NCBI GenBank assembly: GCA_016748015.1
Contig: JAAOMT010000226.1
Location: 1,098,604-1,162,603 of the forward strand
DNA: 64,000 nt
Reading direction: 5' to 3'
Source of the DNA: Geosiphon pyriformis
Taxonomy: Eukaryota; Glomeromycota; Glomeromycetes; Archaeosporales; Geosiphonaceae
Shown: piece after piece, positions 53,191 to 64,000 of the stretch
Numbering within the stretch: position 1 is the first letter of the stretch
Layout of the letters: each line of letters begins with the position of its first letter
Program-made: the position numbers and the translations under genes
The notes under the pieces: model-generated
Told to the model about the DNA's origin: nothing
Seen by the model: only the letters and a program-made list of their open reading frames with translations
Databases searched by the model: none

Positions 53191-53900
53191 ATAATTTAAT
53201 TTAATTTTTTTTATTTTATTTTGTCTTAATTAATTTTTTGTTTGTTTATTCTATTTTTTAATTAAAAAGCTATAGTATAAATATATATTTCAAGTTATAT
53301 ATAATTGTGTTTATTCTAATTAATTAGTAAATAATTACTAAGTTATTGAGTTTTCTATTTGACTATAAATGTCTTTTGGCTTATTTGTTTGTAATTATGT
53401 TAAATTGGATATGTTTGTATACATTTTACATATTATTGTATATATGTTATATATATATTTTATTTATTGTTTTGTGCTATTTATATTGTTATTTAATAAT
53501 TAGTTAATATATTATAATATTATTATTTTGGATTTTTGTTAATTTTTATTGAATAAAACTACTTTACAAAATAAAAAAAAATAAAAAAAATAAAAAAAAA
53601 ATAAAAAAAATTAGTATTTTGTCAATTATTATAATTAAAAGCAATTATTCTAGTTATTATAGTTCTAAAAACATTTATGTTAATTGTATCTAATTTGAAA
53701 TAAAAATAAAAAACAATAATTAATTAGATTCTATAAATAATAAGTTATTAAAGCCGAATATTTTTGGTTTGATTTAATAATACTTTTATTAAAAAAATAA
53801 ATAATAGATAATATAAAAAATTTTCTGAAAAAATAATAAAAGAAAGTTGATTTTTTATTTGCTAAAATTACATATTTTTATATATATTTTAATTTTACAA
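53191..53900. other. AT-rich spacer with simple repeats
   Basis: No gene. It includes an A-rich simple repeat (AAAAAAT units) near 53568-53610. Confidence 0.5.
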
Positions 53901-54967
53901 AATAGCTTTTAATTATTTGTTATTATTAACTATTATTTATTATTTTTATTATTGTTTTTTTTTTACTATAACTAGTTATTTTATATTATTATATATTACC
54001 TTATATTATTTTATATTATTTTGTATTATTTTATATTATTATTATGTGTTAATTATGTTTTTTTAATAGTTTTAAATTGATTTTTTACTCAGATAACAGC
54101 ATATAATTCTGTAAATTAGGAATATTTAAAAAATAGTTTAAATAAAATTAAAATATATAACAAATTTATTAAATTTTTTAATAATATTTATAATAATTAG
54201 ATTAATTGAATTATAACTAATAATGGCTTAATAAATAAATATTATTTTTATAATAAACTAAATTAAGGTTTTTTATTTTTTTTAACACTTTTTTTATAAT
54301 TTTTTTTTGTGTAAAGTTAAAAAAAATATGTATAATTATAAAATTAATTCTAAGTTTGTTGTTAAGACTAATTAAATTAAAATCTAAGCTAGTTTAATAT
54401 TATTTTTTGTTATTAATAGCTTTGTTAATAATACAATTTAAGTAAATTGTAATCAAATAACAACCCAGTATATTTTAAATATTATAAATAAATTTTTTTA
54501 AATCTATAATATTTTAATTAATAATAATAAGATAGTAATCATTCCAATTAACTACAAAGCAATAAATTTTTTTTTGTCAATTAATGAGCTGCCAATTTCT
54601 ATTGCAAAAAAATATTACAAATATTTAAACATTTTTTTGTTAATAAAAAATTTGTTAAAACTTAATTTGATAAAAACTTATTTAAATATTAAATTTTTTG
54701 CTAATATTATATTAAAAAAAACCATTTCTAATAAACAATTTTTGTGTTTGATCTTAATAATGTTTTATTTTATTATTTGTTATAAGACTCAGTTTAATTT
54801 TGTTTTCAATAATATGTATAATAAATAAAATACTATAATTTATAAAAACTTACAATTTAAATTTTGTTTATTTTTAAACTTTTTGAATAATATTATTTAT
54901 TATTTTTTTTTATATGGTTTTAAAACTTTTAAACAGATATAAGCTTAAAGCAAATTAGTTTTTATGC
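53901..54967 (+). mobile_element. Decayed LINE copy 3 (RT part), + strand, cut by an LTR
   Basis: 54574-54828 encodes FFANIILKKTISNKQFLCLI, matching CFFANLVLKKTVFDKQFLYL of the larger LINE. 54120-54240 reads LKNSLNKIKIYNKFIKFF like its SLVRIKMCDKFIRFF. A tandem TTATATTATTT run at about 53990-54045 lies inside. The copy stops at the LTR start, 54968. Confidence 0.65.
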
Positions 54968-55781
54968 TGTTACAGATGATTATTTGGGGTTTCAAACAAA
55001 TAACAAATCTATAACTTGGTGCTCAATTGATATAGTAGTATTGATGATGTTAGTTTCTAAAAGTTTTGGATTGGAATTCTTTGTATAATGAACAGAGATT
55101 TGGCAGTAATGATAATAGTTTTCTGGAATTGTAGTTTTTGCTCAATTTTTTTCTTAGCTTGGTAGTCAGATTTATTTTGGCAATTATGCCCTTCTGGTAA
55201 GCTATCCATTAATATATATGTAATTTTACCCTTATTTCTGAGTCTTTTACCAGACTATCCTTGACATTAATAATTTAGCACTTAATCTTTAATCAATTAG
55301 TAAAACCCAAAGAAATAACAAGAGAAAATAAAAGAGAAAATAAAAAAAGATAAAGAAATAAGCTAAGACAATTGCAAGTTAATATTCTATTAATAGCTGT
55401 AATCAAAAGCTATTGTTCCAGTATAGTTAAATATCAATTACTATCAACATGAAGTATTGATAGTAGAGAGTAGATTAAGATAGTGAATAATTATTTATTA
55501 ATATTTGTGATGCAGAAGATTGCTTAGATCAAATTTAAATTGAAAGATCTGTCCTTTTCTTCTTCTAATACTACCACTATATATACATAATTAATGTTCT
55601 ACAAGATTTCTCACATTCTTAAGCAATATGCTATAATTTCTTGAGCAATGCTCACATTGTTGAGCAATGTGCTCTAATTTTCTAACATTGCTCCATATTG
55701 CTAAGCAATATGCTTATGTGCTAACTACTATTCCCTTATTGGTCTACTATTTTCTATATCTGGTTTCTTTTATGAGTAACA
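54968..55781 (-). repeat. 3' LTR of Ty3 copy 3
   Basis: 814 bases. On the - strand it starts TGTTACTCATAAAAGAAACC and ends ATCTGTAACA. It has U3 palindrome repeats (about 55615-55720, AGCATATTGCTTAGCAATAT), an inverted TATA block near 55577, the core and the terminal block. Confidence 0.88.
55615..55720 (-). repeat. U3 repeats with ATTGCT-N-AGCAAT palindrome (copy 3 LTR)
   Basis: ATTGCTTAGCAAT, CATTGCTCAACAATG-like and TTGAGCAATGCTCA units, irregularly spaced over about 100 bases. Related to the arrays in LTRs D and E. Confidence 0.7.
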
Positions 55782-55798
55782 TTATTTCCTCTTTTTTT
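55782..55798 (-). promoter_or_regulatory. Polypurine tract of Ty3 copy 3
   Basis: On the - strand AAAAAAAGAGGAAATAA directly precedes TGTTAC. Confidence 0.7.
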
Positions 55799-55802
55799 AA
55801 TA

Positions 55803-56350
55803 TTGAGCTCTATCAAAATCTTCAGTTTAAATTATGTCAAATACTTTTTTTTCAAGTAGCACCTGTTTCATCCCACTCTTTATTTCTTCAATTTGTGAGT
55901 TGTTCATTCTTCCTCATTAGTTGATGGTTATTGTTTCTATGTCAGAGTGTAACAATACTTCTAGGTAGTTTTAAAATATAGTGTGTATTTAATAAATGGT
56001 CTTAATATGTAATGTCAAGTTTGTTTTCTTTTTGATAATGTCTTTAATGTTCCAGATTATCTCTTGATTGAAGATTCTTTTGGGTTTGTCAAGATATAAC
56101 TTCTGAATATCCACTTTTTGTTCCAATTAATAGTAGCAGTATGGTATTAGAAGTTGGTCTATTCATTGATTCCAATTTTCTTTTATTAGTTCTTCTGTTA
56201 AAACAATAATGATTGTCTTTCCAAAAGTGTTCTTTACTTTCTCAACTATTTTATCTGACCAGTTTATTGATTGTTTCTGTAATCACTAGTATGGTGTACT
56301 TTTCTCTTTTTGTTTGGTATTTTGATAACAGATTGTTTGGTTATTGATTA
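55803..56350 (-). pseudogene. Post-integrase C-terminal domain of Ty3 copy 3
   Basis: The - strand, with several stops, reads TFGKTIIIVLTEELIKENW, LEQKVDIQKLYLDKPKRIFN, KKKTNLTLHIKTIY and GRMNNSQIEEI, and ends DFDRAQY at the purine tract. These align block by block with copy 1 (LGNTLIIEEIKISELTPDTF, LGKHLNIQTLYLKDSTRVFD, GRLTNLQFQEL). Confidence 0.65.
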
Positions 56351-56487
56351 TAATTTCCATATTTACTTGCTGTTGACTTAAAGCCTGAAACAATTGTTGA
56401 GCTAAAGTGTAAATATAATCTGGTATTTCCATTTTTTTTTGTTGCTTTTGTTGTGTATATCATGTCTTTATATATTTTTTTAGTTGT

Positions 56488-57720
56488 TCAATTTGACATG
56501 TTTGGTTCAATAATTATAATTGGTTCCAGATCTTGTGGAATTTCATCTGGTTGAACTAGTATTCTCTGTGCTCCCAGTTGTAAAATATTACTGGTGGATG
56601 CTAATATTATGTTTTGATATGATTTTAGTCGATCTCCATGTGCTGCTTTGGTTAAGATTTTGTTGTTCAACCTTAATTTATAAGCTCCATTTCCTAGAAT
56701 TTCTTCTATGTAAAACAGTTTGTCCCATTTGGGGTCAAATTTTCCACTCCATTGTTTTTCTGCTTTGGTACGATGTAAAAGTACTTTGTCTTCAATTCTG
56801 AATTTAATTGGTTTATCCAGTAGTTGGTTATCATGTCTTTCTTTTTGTTTCTCTTGTGACTTTTGGATGTTATTAGCTGCTTTTTACCATTTGTTTTTTA
56901 GTGTTTCTATTAAGTCATATGTTTTTTTCAACAATGTTTTTTGAAAATTCTCTTCTGTTATTAGTTCTGTTGAATATATTTTGACTTCTATTTTGACTGG
57001 TAATGTTGCTGTTCTACTATATACTAATTCAAATAGTGTTGCTTGTGTAGTGTTTTGCTTCATTGTTTGATAAGCAAATAAGACTAATGGTATAAACAAA
57101 TTCTATTCATTCTGGTTTTCTTGGCTGATCTTGGCTATTGCTTCACACAGTGTTCTGTTGAATTTTTCAACTAACCCATTTGTTTGTGGATGATATAGTG
57201 ATAATAATGGTCTTTTATTCCAAATTTTTGACTCAATTCTGTAAATGTTCTATTCACAAAGTAAGTTTCTTGATCAAATAACAATTCTCTTAGACATCCA
57301 TGTTGACAAATCAAATCTTGATAAATAAATTTAGCAATGAATTCTGCATCTGCTCTTTGAATGACTTTTGCTTTTGACTATTTTGTGAGATAATTCATGA
57401 CTACTGCAATATATTTGTTTTCTTTGCTGGTTATTATTAATAGTTCAACTAAGTCAATTCTGATATAATTAAATAGTTGTCTAACTTTGATTGGTTTCAA
57501 TGGTTTACTGAGTTTTATTCCTTTTTTTTTCTGACAAGTATCACAATTTTGAATATATTGGATGATGTCTGGATATATTGATGGCCAATAGTATCTTTTT
57601 CTGATTCTTTCCATGATTGCTTCTTTGTGAAAATGTTCTGCTGTTAGATCTGAATGCATGTTGAATAATATTGTCTCTTTCTTTGATTCTGTGATTACTT
57701 TGGTTGGTTAATCTGGATTT
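56488..57720 (-). pseudogene. Integrase of Ty3 copy 3
   Basis: Zinc-binding HFHKEAIMERIRKRYYWPS and NCDTCQKKKG, core pieces RIDLVELLI, VVMNYLTK and the downstream LFIPLVLFAYQTMKQNTTQA-like segment, then FYIEEILGNGAYKLR. A frameshift lies near 57205, between the second Asp region and the PQTNG motif, with further stops at about 57377 and 57108. Confidence 0.85.
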
Positions 57721-59340
57721 TTTTATTCTTCTGGTAAAGTATATTTTGATGGTTAATAAAATATTTTGATTGTTGTTTTATGTTATTTTGTTCTTTTTGA
57801 GATAATTTCTCCTTGAACAATTGGGTATTTATATAATATTGAAGTTGTTGGTATTTTTGTATATTTATCTTTTTGTTATATTTTTGGGTTGAAATGTTTT
57901 TAGATTTGTCTCATTTGCAACAAACTGTCAGCATTTCCTTTTTCTTTTTCTTTTTTGTAATGTACTGTATAATTAAATAATGAAAGTTTTATTTTTGATC
58001 TGACATAGCAATCATTTCCAAATTCTTGCTTCTGGATTGAAATCAATCCTTTATAATCTGTGTACACCTCAAACTTTTGACTCAGGTATTCTTTCTATTT
58101 GATAACAGTCCAATAAATAGCTAAATATTCTAGTACTTGAGTTCTATAGTTCTTTTCAGCTGGACTTAAGCTTCTACTAACATAAGCTACTGGGTGTTTT
58201 TATCCATCTGGTCTTTTCTGAGATAATACTGCTCCTAATGCTTGACCAGATGCATCAGTAATAATAATAAATGGTTTGTTGTGGTCTAAATAGATTAATA
58301 TTAGGACTTGAATAAGTTTTCTTTTCAGTGTATTGAAGGCTTTTTGTTGGATTTCCATCCATTTGTATTTGGTGTTCTTTGTTTGAAGTTGATGTAGTGG
58401 TTGGGCTATTTTGGAAAAATCTTTAATAAATTGGTGGTAATATCTGGCAAATTCCAAGAATGCTCTTAATTCTGTGAAATTATTTGGTACTAGAAAGTTT
58501 TTAACAATCTCAATCTTGTCTGGATCTGTTTTGATACCATTTTTGCTTATAACATGTCCCAAAAACTTGAGTTCTGTTTTTCCAAAGAAGCATTTGTTGG
58601 CATTTAATTTCAATTCTGTTTGTTTGAGTCTTTCAAATACTTGTTGGAGATGATACAGATAATCATTAAATGTTTTGAAGAATACATTGGTGTCATCCAA
58701 ATATACAACTACTAATTTCTATAGCAGTCCAGTATAGACAATTTTCATAAGTTGTTGAAATGTGGCAGGGGCATTCATTAAGCCAAATAGCATCACTTCA
58801 AATTTGAAATTTTTTTTTCGTGTTATAAAAGCTGTTTTTTTTTATTTTCTGGTTTTATGGCTACTTGTCAGTAACTATTGTTTAAGTCCAATGTTGAGAA
58901 TCATTTCTTTCCTCCAAAAGCATCAAACAGTTCTTGGATCTTTAGAATTGGGTAGCTATCTTCTTTTGTTACTTTATTCAGTTTCCAGTAATCTACACAA
59001 AAGCAGATTTTTCCATTTTTTTTATGGACTAGTACCACTGGTGATGACTATAGGCTCATTAATGATTGAATTAATCTGCTGTTAAGCATCCAATTGATTT
59101 CTTGACAAATGATCTCATGACTGGCTGGTGGTACTCTGTATGCTCTTTGTTTGATTGGCATTGTATCTCTAGTCTTAATCTGATGCTGGATGATATCAGT
59201 ATGGCCAAATTTGTTTTCACTGGCAAAGATGTCATTAAAGTTGTTAAGTAATATCTTAAGCTGCATACATTGAAGTGGATCTAAGTTTCTTAAATTCATC
59301 TGTTCTAATTGTTCTGGTTGGAGCAGATAACATTTTTCTC
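57721..59340 (-). pseudogene. Reverse transcriptase and RNase H of Ty3 copy 3
   Basis: N-terminal lead LRNLDPLQCMQLKILLNNFN and KQRAYRVPPASHEIICQEI, then RT with VVYLDDTNVFF (intact catalytic box), FLGHVISKNGIKTDPDKIEI, and RNase H with FIIITDASGQALGAVLSQK. A stop and frame shifts lie in 58700-59050. RNase H continues to about 57900 with stops. Confidence 0.9.
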
Positions 59341-59596
59341 ATCTGTATATGGTTTGAAATGTGATATCTACATATTTATACAATTGTGAAAAGTTTGAAA
59401 TGGTGTTTGGCAGTTGGTCTTCAATTTCTGTGGTTAAGTATTCAATAGTGGTTTCTTTCAGTATCTTGATAATATCTTTTGTGTTGTTATAAATGGGAAT
59501 TTTGATATGTCTGTGGTTTTTTGCTGGTATGTATAGATTGACTAATCCAATCTTTCCTGATTCACAAAGTGTTGCTTTTGTCTCAAAAATCTGAAT

Positions 59597-60124
59597 TTAA
59601 TCCTTTATCTTTCTTTTTATGACTACTATGTACTGATCATATAATAGAATAGAAATTGATTGATAAATGGAGATAATTTCTCCCTTTTCAATAGTTTTTT
59701 CTTCTACCATATTAACAGGTATGTCTATTCTACCCATGAATTCGAAACCCTGTATTCCTCTAGTTGTAATCCCTAATTCTTTTCTGTTTCTTACTGATAC
59801 TAATTCAGCTATTTTGACCAGAGACAGGAATATTGCCTGTGCTATCTTTTTGTTTGGCTCTATAATACAGGCCTTTTCTGAGTTATTTTGTAGTATTGCA
59901 ATAATATTTTCTACATATTCTGCATCAATTATTTCTTCTCTGATGTTGATTCCTTTTTTCACTAAACTATTTCTAAATGCTAATTGAACTATTGTTGTTG
60001 TTAGAATTTCCAGTGCTATTTTAAGATCAATGCAGATGCATAAGTGTGGTTCTAATTTGATGACATCTTTTCCCGAAAATCTTAAATCAAACCTTGCATT
60101 AGTATCATGTATATGTTCTGGCAT
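59597..60124 (-). pseudogene. dUTPase domain of Ty3 copy 3
   Basis: Motifs: HDTNARFDLRFSG (1), FRNSLVKKGI (2), EEIIDAEYVENIIAILQNN (3, Asp and Tyr kept), KKIAQAIFLSLV (4) and TRGIQGFEFMG (5, degenerate; usual GFGSTG). The 175-residue stretch is open. The start Met sits in the middle of the polyprotein. Confidence 0.82.
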
Positions 60125-60379
60125 AATATCCTCATTATTGTTATTAAACTATTTTAGTTTCTGCTCTTTGGAGAGGTCAGGAAATGCAATGTATTATTCA
60201 GGATTTGAATTGGAATTTGAATCATCATAATTTTCATTGCCATTTTGAACAGAACTGAAACTGTTATTTTTATTATCATCATTGTTAGAGTTTGAATTGG
60301 GATTGAAAGTTGATTCCAATTTTGATGTGCAGCTGCTAATTGGTTCCTTTTCCTCTGGGATCATGTAGATCATGCAGAT

Positions 60380-60971
60380 TGGTGAATTGTAAATGAGATT
60401 ACACTCATTACAATATTAGAAGTCACAGAGAATTAAGCAATATTGACATAATTGAGTATTCAATTGCTCTAAACACTGTTCTTGTTTTTCTCTAGTGGAT
60501 GCTAATTCTTGGTAGTGTATATAAATCCAGGAGATTTATAACTGGTTCTGGGTTTCAGTCAAGTTCTATGAGTTTTAGAGGATTATTTTTTATTATTCTG
60601 ATTTCCTTTAGTGATGTACTTTTGATTTTGGCAAGTGCCATTTGCCATATTTTGTCATCATTATGTGGACAACTGTCCAGATGTTTTACTGTTCTTCTTT
60701 AGGCAGTTTTTATTGGTGTCTCTTTTTTAATTCAGTTGCTTATTAGAATTGTGTATTAACATGATTTGTTACATGTTTCTCCTCGCCCAAAAATGTCATT
60801 CCACATTTTTTTGTCTAAAAGAGTGTCTTCACAAGCCAAGCATGGTTTATTATCCCATTTTTTAATTTGTTTTGGTCTTCCAAAGCATTCAAAGATGTAT
60901 GGACAGCAATAAAATTTGGTTGCCATTGTGTATTCCTCATTATTGCTACAGTATGTGCCCATTAATAACAA
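60380..60971 (-). pseudogene. Cys-rich module of Ty3 copy 3
   Basis: First cluster at 60756-60971: KFYCCPYIFECFG, KWDNKPCLACEDTL, GRGETCNKSC. Second cluster near 60395-60460: CQYCLILC and YCNEC. Same order and spacing class as 974-1687. Confidence 0.65.
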
Positions 60972-61429
60972 TTTCTTGCCACAATCAATGCATATGAGCT
61001 TTGGTCAATGATAGGTAGATTGTTATAGTGTAGTATAAGTGTAGGAGTTATAAGTGGTGGTGTTAATGGGTGTTATTTCTTTCTCCTTTTTTTTTTTTTT
61101 TCTCTTATTGCTTTTTTTCTCTTCTTAAGTTATTAGCTCTTTTTGGTTATTGTCAGTTCTTTAGGCTTGATCAGAATTTCAGATAAGTTCTTCTTTTTGC
61201 TTTCCTTTTTTATTGTCATTTCAAGAGAGTATTGGTGATAGTTCATTGTGGTTTTCATCAGCCCATAAAACTTGGTAAGCTTCCCAGGTAAGTTTTTTTT
61301 TGTCATTGTCGAACTCAATAAGAGATGCTGATGGCATAGTGATAGACTTGAAGTGGCTGCACATGGTGGGTACTCATGTGTATTGACCATTCTGGCTAAA
61401 TTAGAGCTCTTATGTGTTCTAATCAAGCA

Positions 61430-61964
61430 TAGCATTGGTTTTGACTAGCCAGTCATTACCAATTAGTGCTTGATACTATGTAGCTTCTATCACTAAAACT
61501 TTGATTGGAGTAATAATACTGTTTACTTCAAAGAGAAAATTATCAATCTCGCCAATAGGAGTTTTGGTTGCTCTATTAGCCATTATTATTCTGGTGCTGG
61601 TAGTGTGATCAACTTGGCAACTTAATTGGTTTATGAGTTGTTGTGTGATGATGCTGCCTGTTGATCTGTTATCTAGAATTAGTTTAATAGTCTGTTTATT
61701 GATTTTGGCATCAGTGTACATTGCAGTAATAGGTTTGGTATTGAATACAGCTCCACTAAATAGTAAGACTGGTGTCATTTCTTTAAATTTGAAGGGAAAA
61801 ATTGCTGCTAGAGTTTTATCATTAGTGATGGTAGCTGACAGTATGTTGTTGGTGAGTGATTGTTTTTGGGTGGCTTCTGGGTTATTGGATGAGGTGTCTT
61901 TTGGGGTAACCAAAAGGCTTAAATAGTATTGGAAATTTGGGTTTTGGGCATGCCCAGTTCCCAA
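61430..61964 (-). pseudogene. Protease region of Ty3 copy 3
   Basis: LILDNRSTGSIITQQLINQL (active site DNR instead of D-[ST]-G), IIMANRATKTPIGEIDNFLF, and after one stop a partial NDWL motif. Preceded by the proline and serine-rich end of gag. Confidence 0.75.
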
Positions 61965-64000
61965 ATTCTGAAAACATAATCCTGTTGCTTGGTAGAAAGA
62001 GCTGGAGATTGGCTAATAAACAACTATTGCTGATTTCCAGTTTTGAGTGACTCTCAATTTGGGATTTTCTGATGTCATTTGAGCTGGATTTAGTGGCGGT
62101 GTTTAAAGTTGCTGTGGTTGATAATTTACTGGTGGCTGTGATTGATATATGACTTGCAGCTGCAGTTAATAAATTGACAGTTAATATACAGGTGGTTAAT
62201 ACATTGGCTGTTGCATCAGTAACAGGTAAGTTGGTTGATATGAAGCTGAGTTTGATTGATAGTTTGGAGTTTAAAACCAGTAATCAGGATTTTGATATTG
62301 ATTTCCCAATTGTTAGTTATTTAAACATTGGCAGCAGTCAATTTGCAAGTGTTCTTGTTTACCACAATAATGGCAAGTGTGCATTTTTTGTTGTCACTAT
62401 TGATTGGTTGATAATGCTAGATGTGGTTAATTTTGGAAACAATTGAAGTTTCTTTGGTTGCTGCATCATTGTGGTGGTTGATAGATTGCCTGATTGTTGT
62501 TAGCTAAGTATTTTTTTAATTTTTGATTGATCAAATCATTGAATTGCTTCAATTTGGAATCCAAGTCAGATGATCTATTTATTACTAGATTTACTGCTTG
62601 GATGTGGTTAGCTTTAAGCTCAGCTGTTTCAAAATCTCTGGCATTTGTAATGGTGGCTTGAAGATCTGTTGGATGCATTGGACATATGTGTTAGAAAATG
62701 CTACTGCACAGATCTCTAATAAATTGGTTTAAGGTTTGTGGTCCCATAAAATAATCAGCCTGTATTGCCTGGATTTGGTGCAAATTTCTGTGGAAGCATT
62801 CCAAGTAAGTAGTGACTGCTTTTGTGTCTCCTTGTTTAATAGTGGTAAAGGTATTTGTTAGCTAATTAATACTATTATTATTGTTAAACTATTGTAGGAA
62901 TGCAAGTTTGAATGCATTGAAATTCTGAAGTTTGTTGGCTAAGCTTTGATATCATGAGTCAGTGGTATTCTAGAAAAAATATGGAATGGCTTGCATGACT
63001 CTGGTGTTATTCCATCTATTGGCTTTGATGGCTTTTTCAACATTATTTAGCCACACTTGGGTGTCATTTTCTTTGTCGGTGAATTTTTTAATCTTGGCTA
63101 TTGGTGCTTATGCCATTTGTTGTTATAGTTGTGGTGGTTGTTGGAGTGATTGCTGCAATTGTTGTTGAGGTAGTAATTGTGGCTGTTGCTGTTGTTGTTT
63201 GTCAATTGGTGGAACTAGTAATGGATTGATCATGATTTTCGGAAGTAAGTTTTTTTAAGTAATAATATCAGGGTTTTGATTATTCTGATTTTTCGGAGTT
63301 TGATTAACCAGAGTTTCAATTTCTAAATTTTCTAGAATCAGGTTTTGTTTGCTAATTTCCTGATTACTACCTTTTTTTTCTTCAGAGTCAGTTATTTTTT
63401 AAGAATTAATGGCTCCAAAATCTGGTTGTGGTGGAGGTAATTAAATTCCTGATGGTGTTGGGAATTGCGATTTGAATTCTTCAAAGTAATCACTGTATGT
63501 TCCTAATAATTCTGTTTTTTTTTGTTTGCTTTAAAATGGAATTCTGTTTAGTGGTGCTATTTTGCTTGCTGTAGCTGTGTTTATTATATTGATAGTACTT
63601 CTGGGTATGTAGTGGTATGATGGATTAGCAAGTAAATCAAATCTTTGTTTTTTCCAAGTGGGTAATTGGATTTGCTTTGGTGTTCTTGCTAGTGTTTGTA
63701 ACCTTCCTTTTCTTTTATTGGCAAAAGTGATAGGAAATCTCTGCTTGGTGTATTTTTCAATTTTCTTGTTTATTTCTGTGATTAAGAGTGCAAATAAGTA
63801 GTTTTGTAGAAGGGTGGTGCTTTGGAGTAGTTTACTGAAGAAATTGTTAAAAGTAGATTCTGGATCTTTTTAGTCTTCTAAGTGATATACTATTCTTTCA
63901 TTGACATAGTAATTGAAAGCTGATTCTGTTGGCCAACTATTATTTGTTAATCCAAGATAAGTGTAATAGTGTTAGAATAAAGATTTTGCAAATCCCAAAT
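61965..64000 (-). pseudogene. Gag of Ty3 copy 3 (N-terminus beyond window)
   Basis: Broken - strand frames with long Gln runs (63120-63200), helical segments such as SSDLDSKLKQFNDLINQKLK (62466-62678) and a zinc knuckle. The capsid region with VWLNNVEKA-like phrases lies near 63010-63060. The start is not in the window. Confidence 0.7.
62334..62375 (-). other. Gag CCHC zinc knuckle
   Basis: CHYCGKQEHLQIDC fits C-x2-C-x4-H-x4-C exactly. Such knuckles bind the packaged RNA. Confidence 0.85.

Larger units (their letters stand above)
54968..64000 (-). mobile_element. Ty3/gypsy element copy 3, continuing past the window end
   Basis: On the - strand from the window end: gag with a zinc knuckle, protease, Cys-rich module, dUTPase, RT, RNase H, integrase, post-integrase domain, purine tract and 3' LTR. 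This gives the complete domain order of which copy 1 shows the later part. It is less decayed than copy 1 (YLDD intact) but has stops in each domain. The 5' LTR must lie beyond 64 kb. Confidence 0.92.

Overview
This window looks like nuclear DNA of a fungus with large intron-containing genes in a very AT-rich, transposon-filled genome. The best fit is an arbuscular mycorrhizal fungus (Glomeromycotina, Rhizophagus-like). That placement is an inference. It rests on short host introns in clearly eukaryotic genes, on Ty3/gypsy elements that carry an in-line dUTPase, and on a LINE with an RNase H and terminal zinc-finger layout. I have not checked it against any database.

Layout: 1-11.9 kb holds degenerate Ty3/gypsy elements and LTRs on the + strand plus the 3' end of a LINE. 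11.9-20.4 kb is a gene island: queuine tRNA-ribosyltransferase (-), then ATP synthase beta (+) and the replicative helicase subunit MCM2 (+). 20.4-31.8 kb is an AT-rich block: an unidentified repeat ('X') split by a nearly full-length LINE (-) with a target-site duplication; the LINE contains an assembly gap. 31.9-39.0 kb is a second gene island: CLP1 (-) and, divergently, a 14-exon gene for a long coiled-coil protein (+). 39-55 kb is nested, heavily decayed transposon sequence: tandem LTRs, a hAT relic, an uninterrupted copy of X, and a LINE split by an LTR that is itself split by a younger LINE. 55-64 kb is a Ty3/gypsy element on the - strand that runs off the window end in gag.

For the four recognised genes and the coiled-coil gene I chose exons by hand. 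In every case the chosen exons add up to an open frame of the expected length. Most introns are short GT-AG introns. Exceptions are several GC-AG introns, one apparent GA-AG intron in ATP2, and an AT-AC intron in CLP1 with all the marks of a U12-type (minor spliceosome) intron.

The host genes are housekeeping functions: tRNA modification, oxidative phosphorylation, DNA replication licensing and mRNA 3'-end processing or tRNA splicing. They are not a pathway cluster. The most novel material is in the transposons. All three Ty3 copies share a C-terminal domain of unknown function beyond integrase, and two share a two-cluster Cys-rich module between protease and dUTPase. The LTR U3 regions carry tandem arrays built around short perfect palindromes. 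I found no CRISPR array, rRNA or convincing tRNA.
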